From Paramoeba atlantica (lineage: Eukaryota > Discosea), in assembly GCA_977017575.1 (NCBI GenBank), contig CDRNVI010000043.1, positions 558,001 to 622,000 of the forward strand: a stretch of DNA of 64,000 bases. The letters run 5' to 3'. The position numbers and the translations under genes were made by a program. The notes beneath the pieces were generated by a model. The model searched no databases and was not told the DNA's origin. It worked only from the letters and a program-made list of their open reading frames with translations. Below are positions 37,601 through 45,969 of the stretch, in pieces. Each line of letters starts with the position of its first letter. The stretch's first letter is position 1.

Positions 37601-39677
37601 CTGTTTTTCGGAGCGAATATGCGAATTTTGTTCTTGGCTTTTCATCTCGTCGTTGCGTCATTGAATCCCAAAAGTCGGAAGATTCCCACAAAGGCAAACG
37701 AGCGGTCGTTTTGCCTTGTTTTCCTTCTGTTTTATAATTTTCCTTTTCAGACACAGTGCATACTTTCTGCTCTGTAAGTGTCTTCGCTAAAACATCCCAA
37801 AGTAATATCACGTTGGGAACGCTTTCGATATACTGCCACGCGTGCACAAGAACACTGCAGGCCTTCTTTTGGACCTCAATTTCACTACGAACTGTGCACT
37901 GGCAGATGAATTCAAGAAGGATAACCAACTCAGCCCGTGTAATACTTTTGTTGAACAACTGAAAGATATGTTCAATAACACCAAGAAGAGCTACTGATGC
38001 TAGTGAGGATGTCATTACCCGAGAGAGCACTTGTTGTCCTAGTAATTTCGTGAAAGGAATCTCACCCCAGGAGGAGTCTCTCCATATGATTTCAATCGGA
38101 ATACTGGTACTCTTCTTTTCGGTTGGAATATTAACGTCAGCCCACTTTATTAATTCAAGACTTAAAGCCGCTATTACTAAGCATTGTGGTTTCAATGCGC
38201 ACTTCTTCCACAATGCTTTGCAGCACTCATGAACGTCCTTCGTATTTAACTCCATTCTCGCAGCGGCGCATATGATCACTGTCATAAACTCCACGTACTC
38301 CGAACCAATGTCGGCAGGCAGATTCTGGACCTCCTTTTTGAATACATGCATAATGAATGCAGCATCGGAATAAAGAGTGGAAACAATTCGCATACCAAGG
38401 ATTCGAATGCTCAGAGGCCCAGTAGTGCTTATCCTCCTCAATGATTCAGGCAGGGGAATAGGTAATGGTTGAAGCTTGGAAGACTTCAGACGTTCACAGT
38501 CATACATAGCGGAGACAATCATTTGTAGTGTGCCTTTCTGTCTGTTACTAACTGCACTATCTATAATATCGAACATTGGCGTTAAAATTAGCTCGAATCC
38601 AGGAAAGTGAACAGCTTTGTGTACTAAAATTTGCATCAAACCTCTTGCAAATAAATTGGGGACCTCCCGCATCACGCATGCCAATAAATTTTTCAATAAT
38701 CCGTTTAAAATGTGCAAAGGCAGCCATTCCAATATTTTGAACGGGATAGCCAGAAGAACGTCGTTGCCGGGCAATGTGGTCAACTGCTCAGTTTTTCGAA
38801 GCAAAGGCAAAAAACATTTGTTCACTATGTTGGTCAAGTCCGGGTCGTTTACGCTCGTAGCAATATCGACCTTAGCTCCGGAGGACCATTTTTGAATTCC
38901 CAAAACATGTAACGTAATGTTCGCGTGTTCTGAAACAGGTCTTACAGCCCACAGAAATGACACTGTCGAATCCAAAAGCATGTTCTCTATCATCTCGACA
39001 TTGGACCACTGCGAACAAAATACGTGACTCTGCAGTTTTGTACGACCCTTTGCAGCACTTACAATTCTATAGAAAACCTGTGTATCCACGCGTGCAAGAT
39101 AGGCCACATGCTCTTCTATGCTACTGCTGAGATCACTCGTTACGGATTGCTCCAACTTCGCAAAGCAGAGCCAATCGAACAACATTCTGTAAAATTGGAG
39201 CAATGCTCTTCTATGCGATTGGTACCGAAGATCAAAAGTCGTGTTCTTGTACCACTCATGAGCCATTGTCACGTCTATAAGTAAGTCATCGGAAATTTCC
39301 AGATAATTGGAAAATATGCTGACCTGGCGCAGCAAATCGCTTAATAGGCAGTAGTTGCGCGGAGATTTTAGTTCTTCACCAGAAGTTAGCGTACAAAGGG
39401 CCAAATCACTGTCCATACATGCCAAAGTAGTTTCCGTTGCAAAGTGTATGGGGCTGTGTAGACACAGACGCACAATAGATTTTGTCACACATTTGGCGCA
39501 TTCTGCAAACTCTCCTGTGCATGTAGGTTTGTGCACCCCCCGACAGGTTTTATTGTAGCGCTTCAGCAAGCCGATAATTTCGATACAATTTTGTTCAAGA
39601 TGACCTTCATTATGTGAATTAATCAGGTCATTCCACTTTGCTTCGAGGTCCCACTTTTCAGACTCCTTAAAATCCAT
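31644..39677 (-). CDS. GCN1: GCN1, activator of the eIF2-alpha kinase GCN2
   Basis: Giant HEAT-repeat protein that binds stalled or collided ribosomes and hands the signal to GCN2. The 2,677 residues are almost exactly the yeast and human length. HEAT helices occur throughout. The eEF3-like region (about residues 1630-1800) is recognisable: SLALLVPVLLKGLRASNSTT matches the GCN1 core SLALxVPVxxRGLRER. It is followed by ARISSVLL, DPDFETRITGSRALIALA and RAACARTLACGISEAA. Further on, SSKISPHFVPRILQCVTDED and QVRLAAVEAATTIV fit the next repeats, where GCN1 contacts GCN2. A single exon of 8 kb is striking. All plus-strand frames here are shadows. Downstream is STRAP, upstream GlyRS. Confidence 0.85.
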   Translation of the reverse strand: MDFKESEKWDLEAKWNDLINSHNEGHLEQNCIEIIGLLKRYNKTCRGVHKPTCTGEFAECAKCVTKSIVRLCLHSPIHFATETTLACMDSDLALCTLTSGEELKSPRNYCLLSDLLRQVSIFSNYLEISDDLLIDVTMAHEWYKNTTFDLRYQSHRRALLQFYRMLFDWLCFAKLEQSVTSDLSSSIEEHVAYLARVDTQVFYRIVSAAKGRTKLQSHVFCSQWSNVEMIENMLLDSTVSFLWAVRPVSEHANITLHVLGIQKWSSGAKVDIATSVNDPDLTNIVNKCFLPLLRKTEQLTTLPGNDVLLAIPFKILEWLPLHILNGLLKNLLACVMREVPNLFARGLMQILVHKAVHFPGFELILTPMFDIIDSAVSNRQKGTLQMIVSAMYDCERLKSSKLQPLPIPLPESLRRISTTGPLSIRILGMRIVSTLYSDAAFIMHVFKKEVQNLPADIGSEYVEFMTVIICAAARMELNTKDVHECCKALWKKCALKPQCLVIAALSLELIKWADVNIPTEKKSTSIPIEIIWRDSSWGEIPFTKLLGQQVLSRVMTSSLASVALLGVIEHIFQLFNKSITRAELVILLEFICQCTVRSEIEVQKKACSVLVHAWQYIESVPNVILLWDVLAKTLTEQKVCTVSEKENYKTEGKQGKTTARLPLWESSDFWDSMTQRRDEKPRTKFAYSLRKTAWEILIRFFAKTSQSNGIDYILLELIILTVLSAMRNSTSDYTEQSASEVKNLVSCIRKEVPPLAKTIPTFSLHRTSISKFMHEFLLSSHNFGPLSLKVMSSSFGIFLCFLPVEEVYAQIEDASLALDGYLRGISKHMSPLDLIFSVASEDALLRSEFVSYLSKNMRLLPKELFCHDTKDTPNNTEKSGDQTENREKDLRSLILEKGRSINSSAIYHPVRIFLQLIAFATHFCDRQMDRDRQIGNRFIDSTLSLLKYPSIFISSIIHQLNKTVEILLLRFGKHASSSAREVARLFVRIFVGCFEPSRVTYDNDMLFTDYVLRRLANSRLNQVELKVFIRIVRFVFRCLPSEASFLLRDAQGALNSNEDYISIVRWFYNHVNRNSSSKKFSFPTEHAALSIINMTDSLWDSANDCDLISLLCYIIDTRDLLKEAAAKTLVEGFKINAQRNENIVVPYLSHSNSKIRELACASMSTLNPEIFNGDAQRIIHVLAHDECDSVSSTARSIGQKMHSQLNASDVPFLCDQLKNPGLCTAAGRTLGDLQARDIASSNVLSLMIQVLRSDVESPCLVDGALVALSAMQFEVSIGLNCGNITKLIDILLIDSILTSLDYFQKSLLCGTKLFGSMQEESAMKLVGILNEHPIWRMKIKNDFLGDDLVKHKGLAIMHHYGTGLRALDDTSIIMQSVEKLTNFVEQFSCIDYHNSASQIISMLCKKYATQKDFYETIFQKSYKALFNIKKSEHHNKRQAHSFIVASVIKGVGLQHPLLKIVFSDMEENLRSESVSAKIAVHELLTALVLTFGRLVEPFVLSTFELLIRSSSDVNFHHSNSTFRTLAAHMSSIGVSQMTPIIGKCLSAADWRVRLHLIDMIEYLLVQRSTNVEKAISSLAPFLIELLCETHEKVSQGALSALRRVGSLANEEIRSQIDVLLAPLKTPSKGLDDALDIIFSINFQKVLGSASLALLVPVLLKGLRASNSTTKMKSARISSVLLHLVQGVHSIEPYKSALHDALWKVACDPDFETRITGSRALIALAMSTGELDQILSSYLQKLSDSAVDFQTRAACARTLACGISEAALTDNSFLSRIDSGLKSVHPAIREGFVLFLGQSFASLEEKSSKISPHFVPRILQCVTDEDRQVRLAAVEAATTIVKSLSYEKSSQTLGILSAGLWSPLEEVRSVCVQLIYTILMSFSTKGVAAPLLASDSSDKVDKFPTAACEIKELQEMSASAFGESYKSLLAALFVLRSSECLGTRTRSNVLWKLFSDGLSDYLKFGETVGEYLLMLSISGEDINHATMERAVSHLKDLESKLLDKVYFLFEKSSLTNPKIDSIGNIIIGMACILRYSNWQSQNGIPESLVHISLKYIDKPELRSPMKLLWEAACSSNGALFLAKSAKQVLCFTSTHIDTCVLLINFLAEDRPRMVWGALIRAFAYIVESEENLAKCDVKVLHAAYLARTMEDSEEILNEFVDLTFRVLLSEKSGVLPFTDLLEKICVDIGPESLDVVSPIITRSHSRQKEIAAQINLITAFTCALKSDWPWKSFITSNIHRVVPHYDSENNGVLKSTKKFLWTILRVIQRCADADDSKAVGNGARAIADFFPALDGCIQSMRQAALLHSNSIPGLELEEGLYPILTFYLSAIIQPTISENVNVATDNLCSLLELLKDGVLDKYNAHIAGRILRFGLQSSDFLSIKSFIKIFTFLATRVHFNTFRPTILSVLGAFSSKVLRNRDKPLRMAYLEYVYALCNYQFKGSDISSYIRLILQGGQLDGTCSLTTVRAISMMLRTDCSKVSANVLSQIVENTSALHFSQNSFADDCSIAILRGILMAYMEKNNDTLNLIELQYDSHPVCLQLAVLDGYLSITESTEVNLYDRALRHSLDVLNSTCSAPLDEALAIRVAGKVLRLKQHDKESERQTLRKAVTSYVKRTTRSDVLHECISSAISSLRVRNEPNDMKDIQRTSEEKMWTEKSGAHFPRSALEVIMEDMS

Positions 39678-39829
39678 TGGAAATTAAAGTTGACAAAACC
39701 AATCGAGTGAAATAATCGAGAGAAAAGTGAAGTAAATTTACATGAAAGACATTTTTAAGGACGTGTAGTAAAAAATCCAACTTTTTCACCCAAAAAAATA
39801 GATTATTCATGGTCCTTCGGCCATTTTTC

Positions 39830-39932
39830 TTTTTTAGGCTCTTCGTTAAACGCGGCAGTAGTTTTCAACGCGAAGCGCGCAGCATGAGTGACTTCTAAGT
39901 TGAAAACAACCACCGCGTTTAACGAAGAGCCT
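39830..39932. repeat. Foldback MITE, copy 2
   Basis: The left arm (AGGCTCTTCGTTAAACGCGG) and right arm (CCGCGTTTAACGAAGAGCCT) are nearly perfect complements around the same GCGAAGCGCGC centre as copy 1 (2455-2563). The outer poly-A of the right arm is missing. It sits in the 450-bp gap between GlyRS and GCN1. Nothing else is seen in 39,678-40,127. Confidence 0.82.
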
Positions 39933-40127
39933 GATATCATAATTAATAAAAGTTGCTCTCCAACAAGCCCAGAGACATGTGAACTCCTATCGCCCACAGA
40001 CCTTCCTTAAGTGTATTCCAAAAAATTTACTTTCAGCTAGCGATACGAAGAGGGTGGGAAATAGAGTAGATCAAATGCATAGTATCTTAGAAAAAAAATC
40101 GGACTACGTTCCATAGAATCACTTTAT

Positions 40128-42122
40128 TCACTGTTCATAAAATTTACTTCTAACGGTTTCCCACTGGGTACCACATCGGCATAGTGAATGTACCACAGCT
40201 GCGACCTCACCCATATCGATACGTATCTGTTCGGTGCTATCACGTTCTCGTAGCGTCACCTTTCCATCACCCACGAGGTCGACAGTAACCGTGAATGGTG
40301 TCCCAATTTCATCAAGGCGGGCGTACTTTTTCCCAACGCTAACGGCACTCTCGTCCGTCTTCGCTCGTAGTCCACACTGTGTCATGTTGCGTAGAACACT
40401 ACGGACATTTTCCATCATTGTGTCCTTTACCATGAGAGGGATAACCGCTACCTCAAAGGGTGCGAGACCAGGGGATAAACTGAATACGGCCCGTTGCTCG
40501 TTCTTTCCACTCTCGTCACGACGTACCCAGTACGATTGTTCGAGCAGAGCGAAAAGCAAGCGACCAATACCAAAAGAAGGCTCAATGACGCTCGGAATGT
40601 AGCTTCGTCCGGTAATTTTTTCAATTCGGTGTTCGAAAGTTACTGCATTCCTGCATATTGTTACGCTGTCATCTGGAGCAATAGATATCGAAAACGAAGC
40701 GTCGTCCGGCATGGCCTCTACTTCTTTCATTTTCTCAAGTGAGAGATTCGAAAGGGCGAGTAGTACCTGATGCGATTTTTTACCAAACACTTTTCCGATG
40801 AGAGGTTTACAAGGTTTACACATATGCCTTAGCTCTTCTCTCGCTTCTGGAAGGGTCTCCCAAAATGTAAGATCTTTTCCCGTTTTGTTGGCATGAGCTG
40901 TAAGATCATACGCTGAGCGATCTGCTATTCCAATCACCTCAACCCAACCGTAGGATGTTAGCAGTTCACAATCCCAACAGTCCTGAGCATAATGAGCCAT
41001 CTCTTTATTGAGATGCTGTCGATATCTCGTGAATTTAACTCCTAAACGTCGTAAAAAGAGTTCTATTCGTCCGAGATAATACCCGACGGTTTCATTGTCA
41101 ATCATCCGGGAAGAAACAGCTTCGCCTATAGTTAGGCACCTGGGAATGCCTGACGCCTCCTGCTCTTCTCGAGTCAAAAGCCAAATCTTTATTTCTGCGA
41201 CGGTGGCAAACTTCTCATGCGACTTGTCTGAAGGATTAACAAAATGCTCGATTTCTGCTAGGGTAAACTCGCGCACTCTAAGCAACGATGCGCGGGGGGA
41301 TATCTCATTCCGAAAGGCAGGTCCGATGGCACAAGCCGCGAACGGTAATCGTGAAACGGAATTTGTTTCCAGCAGTCGTTTGAAGTTTAGACAAATGCCT
41401 TGTGCGAGTTCGGGTCTCAGATAAGCTTTCCGGGTCTTCTCAGGTCCAACATGCGTTTCAAACATTAAGTTAAATTCGAAAGGTTCAGATAACTTGTTAC
41501 CTTCGCTCGACTTCATGTCGTATTTTGCCACCAATTCGCCCAATTCAGTTTTATTTAGGTTGGGAATGATATCTGCTGACACTAAAGGTTCGTCTGATGA
41601 AATTCTTCCGCAGTCGCCATCTAGCTTTGAATTCCGCATTAACCATTCTTGAACAAACTTATCAAGTCTTACACATTCGCCAGTGACTGTGTCGCGTGCC
41701 ATAATGTCATTAAAACGTTGCAGGTGACCGGACGTACTGAATACAACTTCAGGCGTGATACACGAAGGATCAATTTCACACATATTTTCTTCCCGTAAGA
41801 AATGATCTCGCCATTTTTCAAGTACTTGGTATTTTATTGCACACAAGGGAGGGCCAAGGTCATATTGTCCCGAAACACCACCGTAGATATCAAAAGAAGG
41901 ACCAAAAAAGAACCGACGTCGACACGTACCCTCAAAGTCTTCTCTTCTAAACGAAGGTAAACAGTTCGGAAGGGTGGATTGTGAAGTGAGCTTCAAATTG
42001 CTCACCGCATTACATGCATTGTTCATCATCCCAAAACCAAACAGACACAAACAAAGGGCAACAGTGAAATAGAAACGGGATTTAGTGATAAAATATATCG
42101 TGCATGTAAATATTTCTGTCAT
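40128..42122 (-). CDS. GARS1: Glycyl-tRNA synthetase, eukaryotic alpha2 class II
   Basis: Charges tRNA-Gly. 664 residues with the class II landmarks: RRRFFFGPSFDIYGGVSGQY near the start of the catalytic domain, AYLRPELAQGICLNFKRLL, motif 2 FRNEISPRASLLRVREFT with EIEHF, and motif 3 PSFGIGRLLFALLE. The anticodon-binding domain follows (LAPFEVAVIPL, KKYARLDEIGTPFTVTVD). An N-terminal WHEP domain is absent. The first 31 residues contain a hydrophobic core (FYFTVALCLCLFGFG) followed by a Ser/Thr/Asn stretch, like a signal or targeting leader; Met32 (42,029) would give a cytosolic form. Only 60 bp separate this start from the ELP3 stop. Single exon. Confidence 0.96.
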   Translation of the reverse strand: MTEIFTCTIYFITKSRFYFTVALCLCLFGFGMMNNACNAVSNLKLTSQSTLPNCLPSFRREDFEGTCRRRFFFGPSFDIYGGVSGQYDLGPPLCAIKYQVLEKWRDHFLREENMCEIDPSCITPEVVFSTSGHLQRFNDIMARDTVTGECVRLDKFVQEWLMRNSKLDGDCGRISSDEPLVSADIIPNLNKTELGELVAKYDMKSSEGNKLSEPFEFNLMFETHVGPEKTRKAYLRPELAQGICLNFKRLLETNSVSRLPFAACAIGPAFRNEISPRASLLRVREFTLAEIEHFVNPSDKSHEKFATVAEIKIWLLTREEQEASGIPRCLTIGEAVSSRMIDNETVGYYLGRIELFLRRLGVKFTRYRQHLNKEMAHYAQDCWDCELLTSYGWVEVIGIADRSAYDLTAHANKTGKDLTFWETLPEAREELRHMCKPCKPLIGKVFGKKSHQVLLALSNLSLEKMKEVEAMPDDASFSISIAPDDSVTICRNAVTFEHRIEKITGRSYIPSVIEPSFGIGRLLFALLEQSYWVRRDESGKNEQRAVFSLSPGLAPFEVAVIPLMVKDTMMENVRSVLRNMTQCGLRAKTDESAVSVGKKYARLDEIGTPFTVTVDLVGDGKVTLRERDSTEQIRIDMGEVAAVVHSLCRCGTQWETVRSKFYEQ

Positions 42123-42182
42123 GCATACATTATACAGTATAGTTTTGTGGAACAGAATCTGTAATACAATCTGTATGTATTA

Positions 42183-44150
42183 TTATGGCGTAAACACAAC
42201 GTGTTCTCCAGGAGAAATCATTCTCCAGGATAATAATAATTGAAAAACTCTACTAACTACAGAGTTGAACATCTTGGAAAGCAGCTTTTCCCAAAGAAAA
42301 GATTTTGAGATTGATTTCGTCATGTACGTACCTTCTAACTTGTACCCTAGTTTTCGGTAATAGTTTCTTACTCCAATCCCCGAAATAACAGCTGTTTTGT
42401 TGCAACCATGCGTCCTTGAGTACGATTCTGCGGTGTCCATAAGTCTCCTGCCAGCCCCTAAATGCTGAGTTTCTTTACCTGAATTGGTTGAACACACTGG
42501 CACAAGTTGTCCATACGTGTGAAGTTCACGAATTAAAGCAGCATATCTTAGCTCTGGAAACGGATTGTTTGAAATATCGTGATTAATTCGGAGGCGCAAA
42601 TGCGCAAACAACTCTGTGCGCTTCTGATTTTCCAAGCTGAAGTAATACTCTGTTCCACCACTGGCTTTAAACTTGTCAACATACAAGATCGCTTCTCCAT
42701 CATATGTAGTGCGAGTCTTACATTCACGCTCACGAACATCACGGCATTCAATTCCTCTCTGTTTCATTAACCGGTCTATTTCTTGTCTAAGATTGGTTCG
42801 TTTTTCCCCAGCGAGTATATAGTCACCTGGAATGTCTCTTACAATACGATTTAAACGTATCCTATAGGGTACATGTTCCATGATATAGCAAATCAATTCC
42901 ACTATAAGCTCTCCATTGTTTTTCTCCGCGTATGGAGTGTAGAGGCCGTTGTCGTACCACTCTTTAATTTTTGTGTAGGGTACGGTCGCCGTGGGGTAAA
43001 CCTTCCATTGGTCCACCTGAAGTTCCGTATTTTTATGACTAAAAAGGTATTTAAACATCTCTAAGTCCTTCTCAAAAGTCGATCCTGGGAGATCTGGCAT
43101 CCAATGAGCGTCAACTTTGAATCCCGTTTCTAAAAGTAGTCGGATACCCTTCTTAGATTGCTCAATTGAGCATTCTCGATTCACAAGTTCCAGTATTTCA
43201 TTCTCAATGTGTTGAATCCCAAGCTGGACGCGGGTCACACCAAGTTTTCGGAACCTAGTAATTTCGGATAGCGTAACATAGTCAGGTCGGGTCTCCACAG
43301 TCAGGCCAATAATCCTACACTGGGCATCTTCATTTCGCGTCATTTCTTCTTCCAAACTTAATGACTTTCGTGAAGCGGGAGCGAAAAATGTGTTCGCTGC
43401 GAAATATAGCCCAGTCATAAACTCCTCGGCGTACTCTTTGGGGTAAAAGCTAAATGTGCCACCCAAAACAATAATCTCAATCTTGTCCACAGTATGGCCA
43501 TTGTTCTCCAGTGCACGGGCTCGATCATTGAATTGTCGAATTGGGTCCCACCCGTTACGGTAGCCACGCAGAACGCTGGGCTCGCGGAGGAGATATGATC
43601 TTGCGACTCCGGGCTGGTTCGGGCAGTAATGGCAATCTTTTGGACACGAGAAGCGTCCGGGGCCCATCAGTACGCTAACGACCAGTACTCCCGAGTGGGA
43701 TTTCGCTCGTTTCTTCAGTAAGTAGCTAATGAGATCCTGATTGGGTTTCGTTTCGAGCCCACAATGGTCGATATACTCATGATATGCACGTATTACTTGT
43801 GATTTTCTGGCGAATCCCCCTCCAGGATGCCCAACTCTTCTGCATAATGTGTTGTACTTTTTCTCGAATTCTGCTCGAGAGGGAATAGTGGGTTCGCTTT
43901 TCTTTGCGGCTTTTTCCCCATATTGTGACATGAAGTCATGAAGACCCTGTGCAACGGATATGAAATGATTTCTCTCGTTTTCGGATAGATCGTTCCAGTC
44001 TTCGTAAGTTTGCATGCACGTGGCATCTTCGATTTCATTCGCCTCGTCTGGATCTTGATAATCGCCTAAAAGCTCAAAATGCTCATCGCCCATGCAGTCC
44101 GTGTAATCACCATTCGTTCGCTCAGACTTCGCCATTACCTGTACTTTCAT
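42183..44150 (-). CDS. ELP3: ELP3-type radical-SAM acetyltransferase, variant class with C-terminal tail
   Basis: ELP3 is the catalytic Elongator subunit that starts the cm5U34 modification of wobble uridine in tRNA. After an acidic N-terminus, the radical-SAM domain has C169, C173 and C176 in SCPKDCHYCPNQPGVARSYL. VDKIEIIVLGGTFSFYPKEY, GLTVETRPDYV and VTRVQLGIQH follow. The acetyltransferase domain has QHLGAGRRLMDTAESYS and GVRNYYRKLGYKLEG. The loop after the cysteines (CPNQPGVARSYLLREP) differs from the usual ELP3 CPGGPD...SYTGYEP form. About 40 residues follow the normal end, including MFNSVVSRVFQLLLSW, a moderately hydrophobic or amphipathic helix. Toxoplasma Elp3 is tail-anchored to mitochondria by a C-terminal segment, so a similar use is possible. 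Single exon. Confidence 0.92.
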   Translation of the reverse strand: MKVQVMAKSERTNGDYTDCMGDEHFELLGDYQDPDEANEIEDATCMQTYEDWNDLSENERNHFISVAQGLHDFMSQYGEKAAKKSEPTIPSRAEFEKKYNTLCRRVGHPGGGFARKSQVIRAYHEYIDHCGLETKPNQDLISYLLKKRAKSHSGVLVVSVLMGPGRFSCPKDCHYCPNQPGVARSYLLREPSVLRGYRNGWDPIRQFNDRARALENNGHTVDKIEIIVLGGTFSFYPKEYAEEFMTGLYFAANTFFAPASRKSLSLEEEMTRNEDAQCRIIGLTVETRPDYVTLSEITRFRKLGVTRVQLGIQHIENEILELVNRECSIEQSKKGIRLLLETGFKVDAHWMPDLPGSTFEKDLEMFKYLFSHKNTELQVDQWKVYPTATVPYTKIKEWYDNGLYTPYAEKNNGELIVELICYIMEHVPYRIRLNRIVRDIPGDYILAGEKRTNLRQEIDRLMKQRGIECRDVRERECKTRTTYDGEAILYVDKFKASGGTEYYFSLENQKRTELFAHLRLRINHDISNNPFPELRYAALIRELHTYGQLVPVCSTNSGKETQHLGAGRRLMDTAESYSRTHGCNKTAVISGIGVRNYYRKLGYKLEGTYMTKSISKSFLWEKLLSKMFNSVVSRVFQLLLSWRMISPGEHVVFTP

Positions 44151-44530
44151 ACGAGATTAAAATGACATCGAAATACGCCTTGTATAATACGATAGAATAT
44201 GCAATTATTGGTCGTACAAGCAAACAGGTGTTTTGATCGCTGGTTCTCGTACTTCGCTGAAGCTGTATGAAAACGCCCATCTAAATTTGTATACTCTATT
44301 GTACTCTAGTATGTACTCTATTACCAGCAGAAGGGCTGGGTATATTGACAGCATCATAGAAATGAAATGAGTTGACCTCTACCCGAAAGGTCCACAATTC
44401 ATCTTATAGAAAGGTCTATGATGGTACTATGGTAGTAAACGACATGCACCGTCACGGCGTGTAGATAGAGAAAAGTACGAAAATAAAGAGGTGTACTTTT
44501 ACTTTCATGAAATCCGGTGCTGGAAATCGT
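44151..44530. other. Intergenic, nothing recognised
   Basis: AT-rich spacer between the CDF transporter and ELP3 with a few TACTCTA direct repeats near 44,290-44,325. No frame with coding character. Confidence 0.5.
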
Positions 44531-45703
44531 TCAGAAATCAGGTTCAAAACGAACGAAGCACTGGTCTACGGGGAAAAGGCTTTGTGTGTAGATCATGTCT
44601 TCTACCTTTTCGGCTACATCACGGCAGGTTGAAACGGGGAGCTTCTCTGAAACATTAATGGTTAGATCTACAGTATATCCTCCACCCGTCGCATACGCTT
44701 GCACACATCTGAGACCAGAAATCCGTTGGTCGCAAATCAGTACAATAAAAATGATTTGATTCAGCACTCGATTTGGTGCGGTTCTACCGCTTAGTTTCCT
44801 GCTTTGTTCCCATCCCATCTGTGTCCAGGTTGCAACAATGTAGATAGTGATTAAGATGCCCGTGATATCATCCCACATCGGGTGCAAGTAAATGACAAGA
44901 GCAACACCTATCATTCCGGCTCCGTTACTGATCACATCATTTCGATGATCCTTCCGCAGCGCATCACATGACTCGTTTCCTTTTACCAGAGTAACGCAGT
45001 AAATGTACATCAGAAATTTAACCACCACTACGGTTGCTAGAACAAAAAGAACAAGTGTGAGATGGGGCACAGATCGTACTTGGTCGCTCGTCAAGGTTGC
45101 TACAAGCTGTTTCAGACCATGGTTGAGTACATTCATGGCTGCGACTGCCATGATGCAACTGAATACAAGAACTCCCAAAGGCTCTATGCTCTTTTTTCCG
45201 TGTGGATAATATGTAAGATCTTCCTTGCGCAATATTCTATTGAGCACGACAAGAAGAGCTCCACTAATCAAATCTAAAACAGAGTCCAAGAGACTCGCTA
45301 ATGCTGTCAACGATCCGCTTAGTGTCACGGCAACACATTTCAAAGCAAGAAGAAGACAGTTGATCACCAAGGAACCAATGATGGCAAAACGAACCCTTCG
45401 CGAAGATGCTGATAAATTTCTTTCGGAATGAAATTTTTTCACTTTATCAGGACACATCTCCTGTGCGAGGGGTGCGACGGGCACTGCTGAAGAATTTTCA
45501 TTCTTTGAGGGTTGCGACAATCCTTTTTTGTCAATATTGCCGCACTCGTTGTAAAGCTGACAAAAAGTTTTTAAAAGTCCTTCTTGCTGTGCGTAATACG
45601 ATTTTACAGATTTTTTAAGCGACGTCTGAGATTTACCGCCGTCCGGTGGATTTAATCTAGGCACTTGATTGTCTGCGATGTACTCCTCTAAAAAGGTCTG
45701 CAT
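44531..45703 (-). CDS. Cation diffusion facilitator, Mn-type (MTP8-11-like)
   Basis: Divalent-metal/proton antiporter. 390 residues: a cytosolic N-terminus of about 100, six membrane segments (about 104-300) and a C-terminal cytoplasmic dimerisation domain (CRDVAEKVEDMIYT region). Metal-site motifs are D140-x3-D144 in helix 2 (SLLDSVLDLISG) and D252/D256 in helix 5 (KDHRNDVISNGAG). The Asp-x3-Asp pattern in both helices, with TYYPHGKKSIEPLGVLVFS between, is that of the manganese CDF group of plants and algae. The Zn group has His in these positions. Likely site is an internal membrane such as vacuole or Golgi; location is not visible in sequence. Single exon. Confidence 0.88.
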   Translation of the reverse strand: MQTFLEEYIADNQVPRLNPPDGGKSQTSLKKSVKSYYAQQEGLLKTFCQLYNECGNIDKKGLSQPSKNENSSAVPVAPLAQEMCPDKVKKFHSERNLSASSRRVRFAIIGSLVINCLLLALKCVAVTLSGSLTALASLLDSVLDLISGALLVVLNRILRKEDLTYYPHGKKSIEPLGVLVFSCIMAVAAMNVLNHGLKQLVATLTSDQVRSVPHLTLVLFVLATVVVVKFLMYIYCVTLVKGNESCDALRKDHRNDVISNGAGMIGVALVIYLHPMWDDITGILITIYIVATWTQMGWEQSRKLSGRTAPNRVLNQIIFIVLICDQRISGLRCVQAYATGGGYTVDLTINVSEKLPVSTCRDVAEKVEDMIYTQSLFPVDQCFVRFEPDF

Positions 45704-45969
45704 TTCAAGCTAGTCCCACACTTACGTGCTTCATTTACGTCGGAAAAAATAAGATACGGAGAGAGTAAGATCATACATGTAGATGTTTGAGCATTGAAAC
45801 CCTGCCTTCACTTACAGTACTTAGGAGTATTTTCTTTCCATGCTTTTTATTTTCTAAATTTCATGATTCTTCAATAGGCGAGACGAATCAAAAATTCACA
45901 AGTAGAAGTATCACTAGAAGCATAGAAGCGTAGAACAGAATAAAATTGGGTAGCAATTTGATACCGACA

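Noticed and set aside
31753-39558. Many plus-strand frames of 60-90 codons
   Set aside because: Shadows of the GCN1 coding sequence on the opposite strand.
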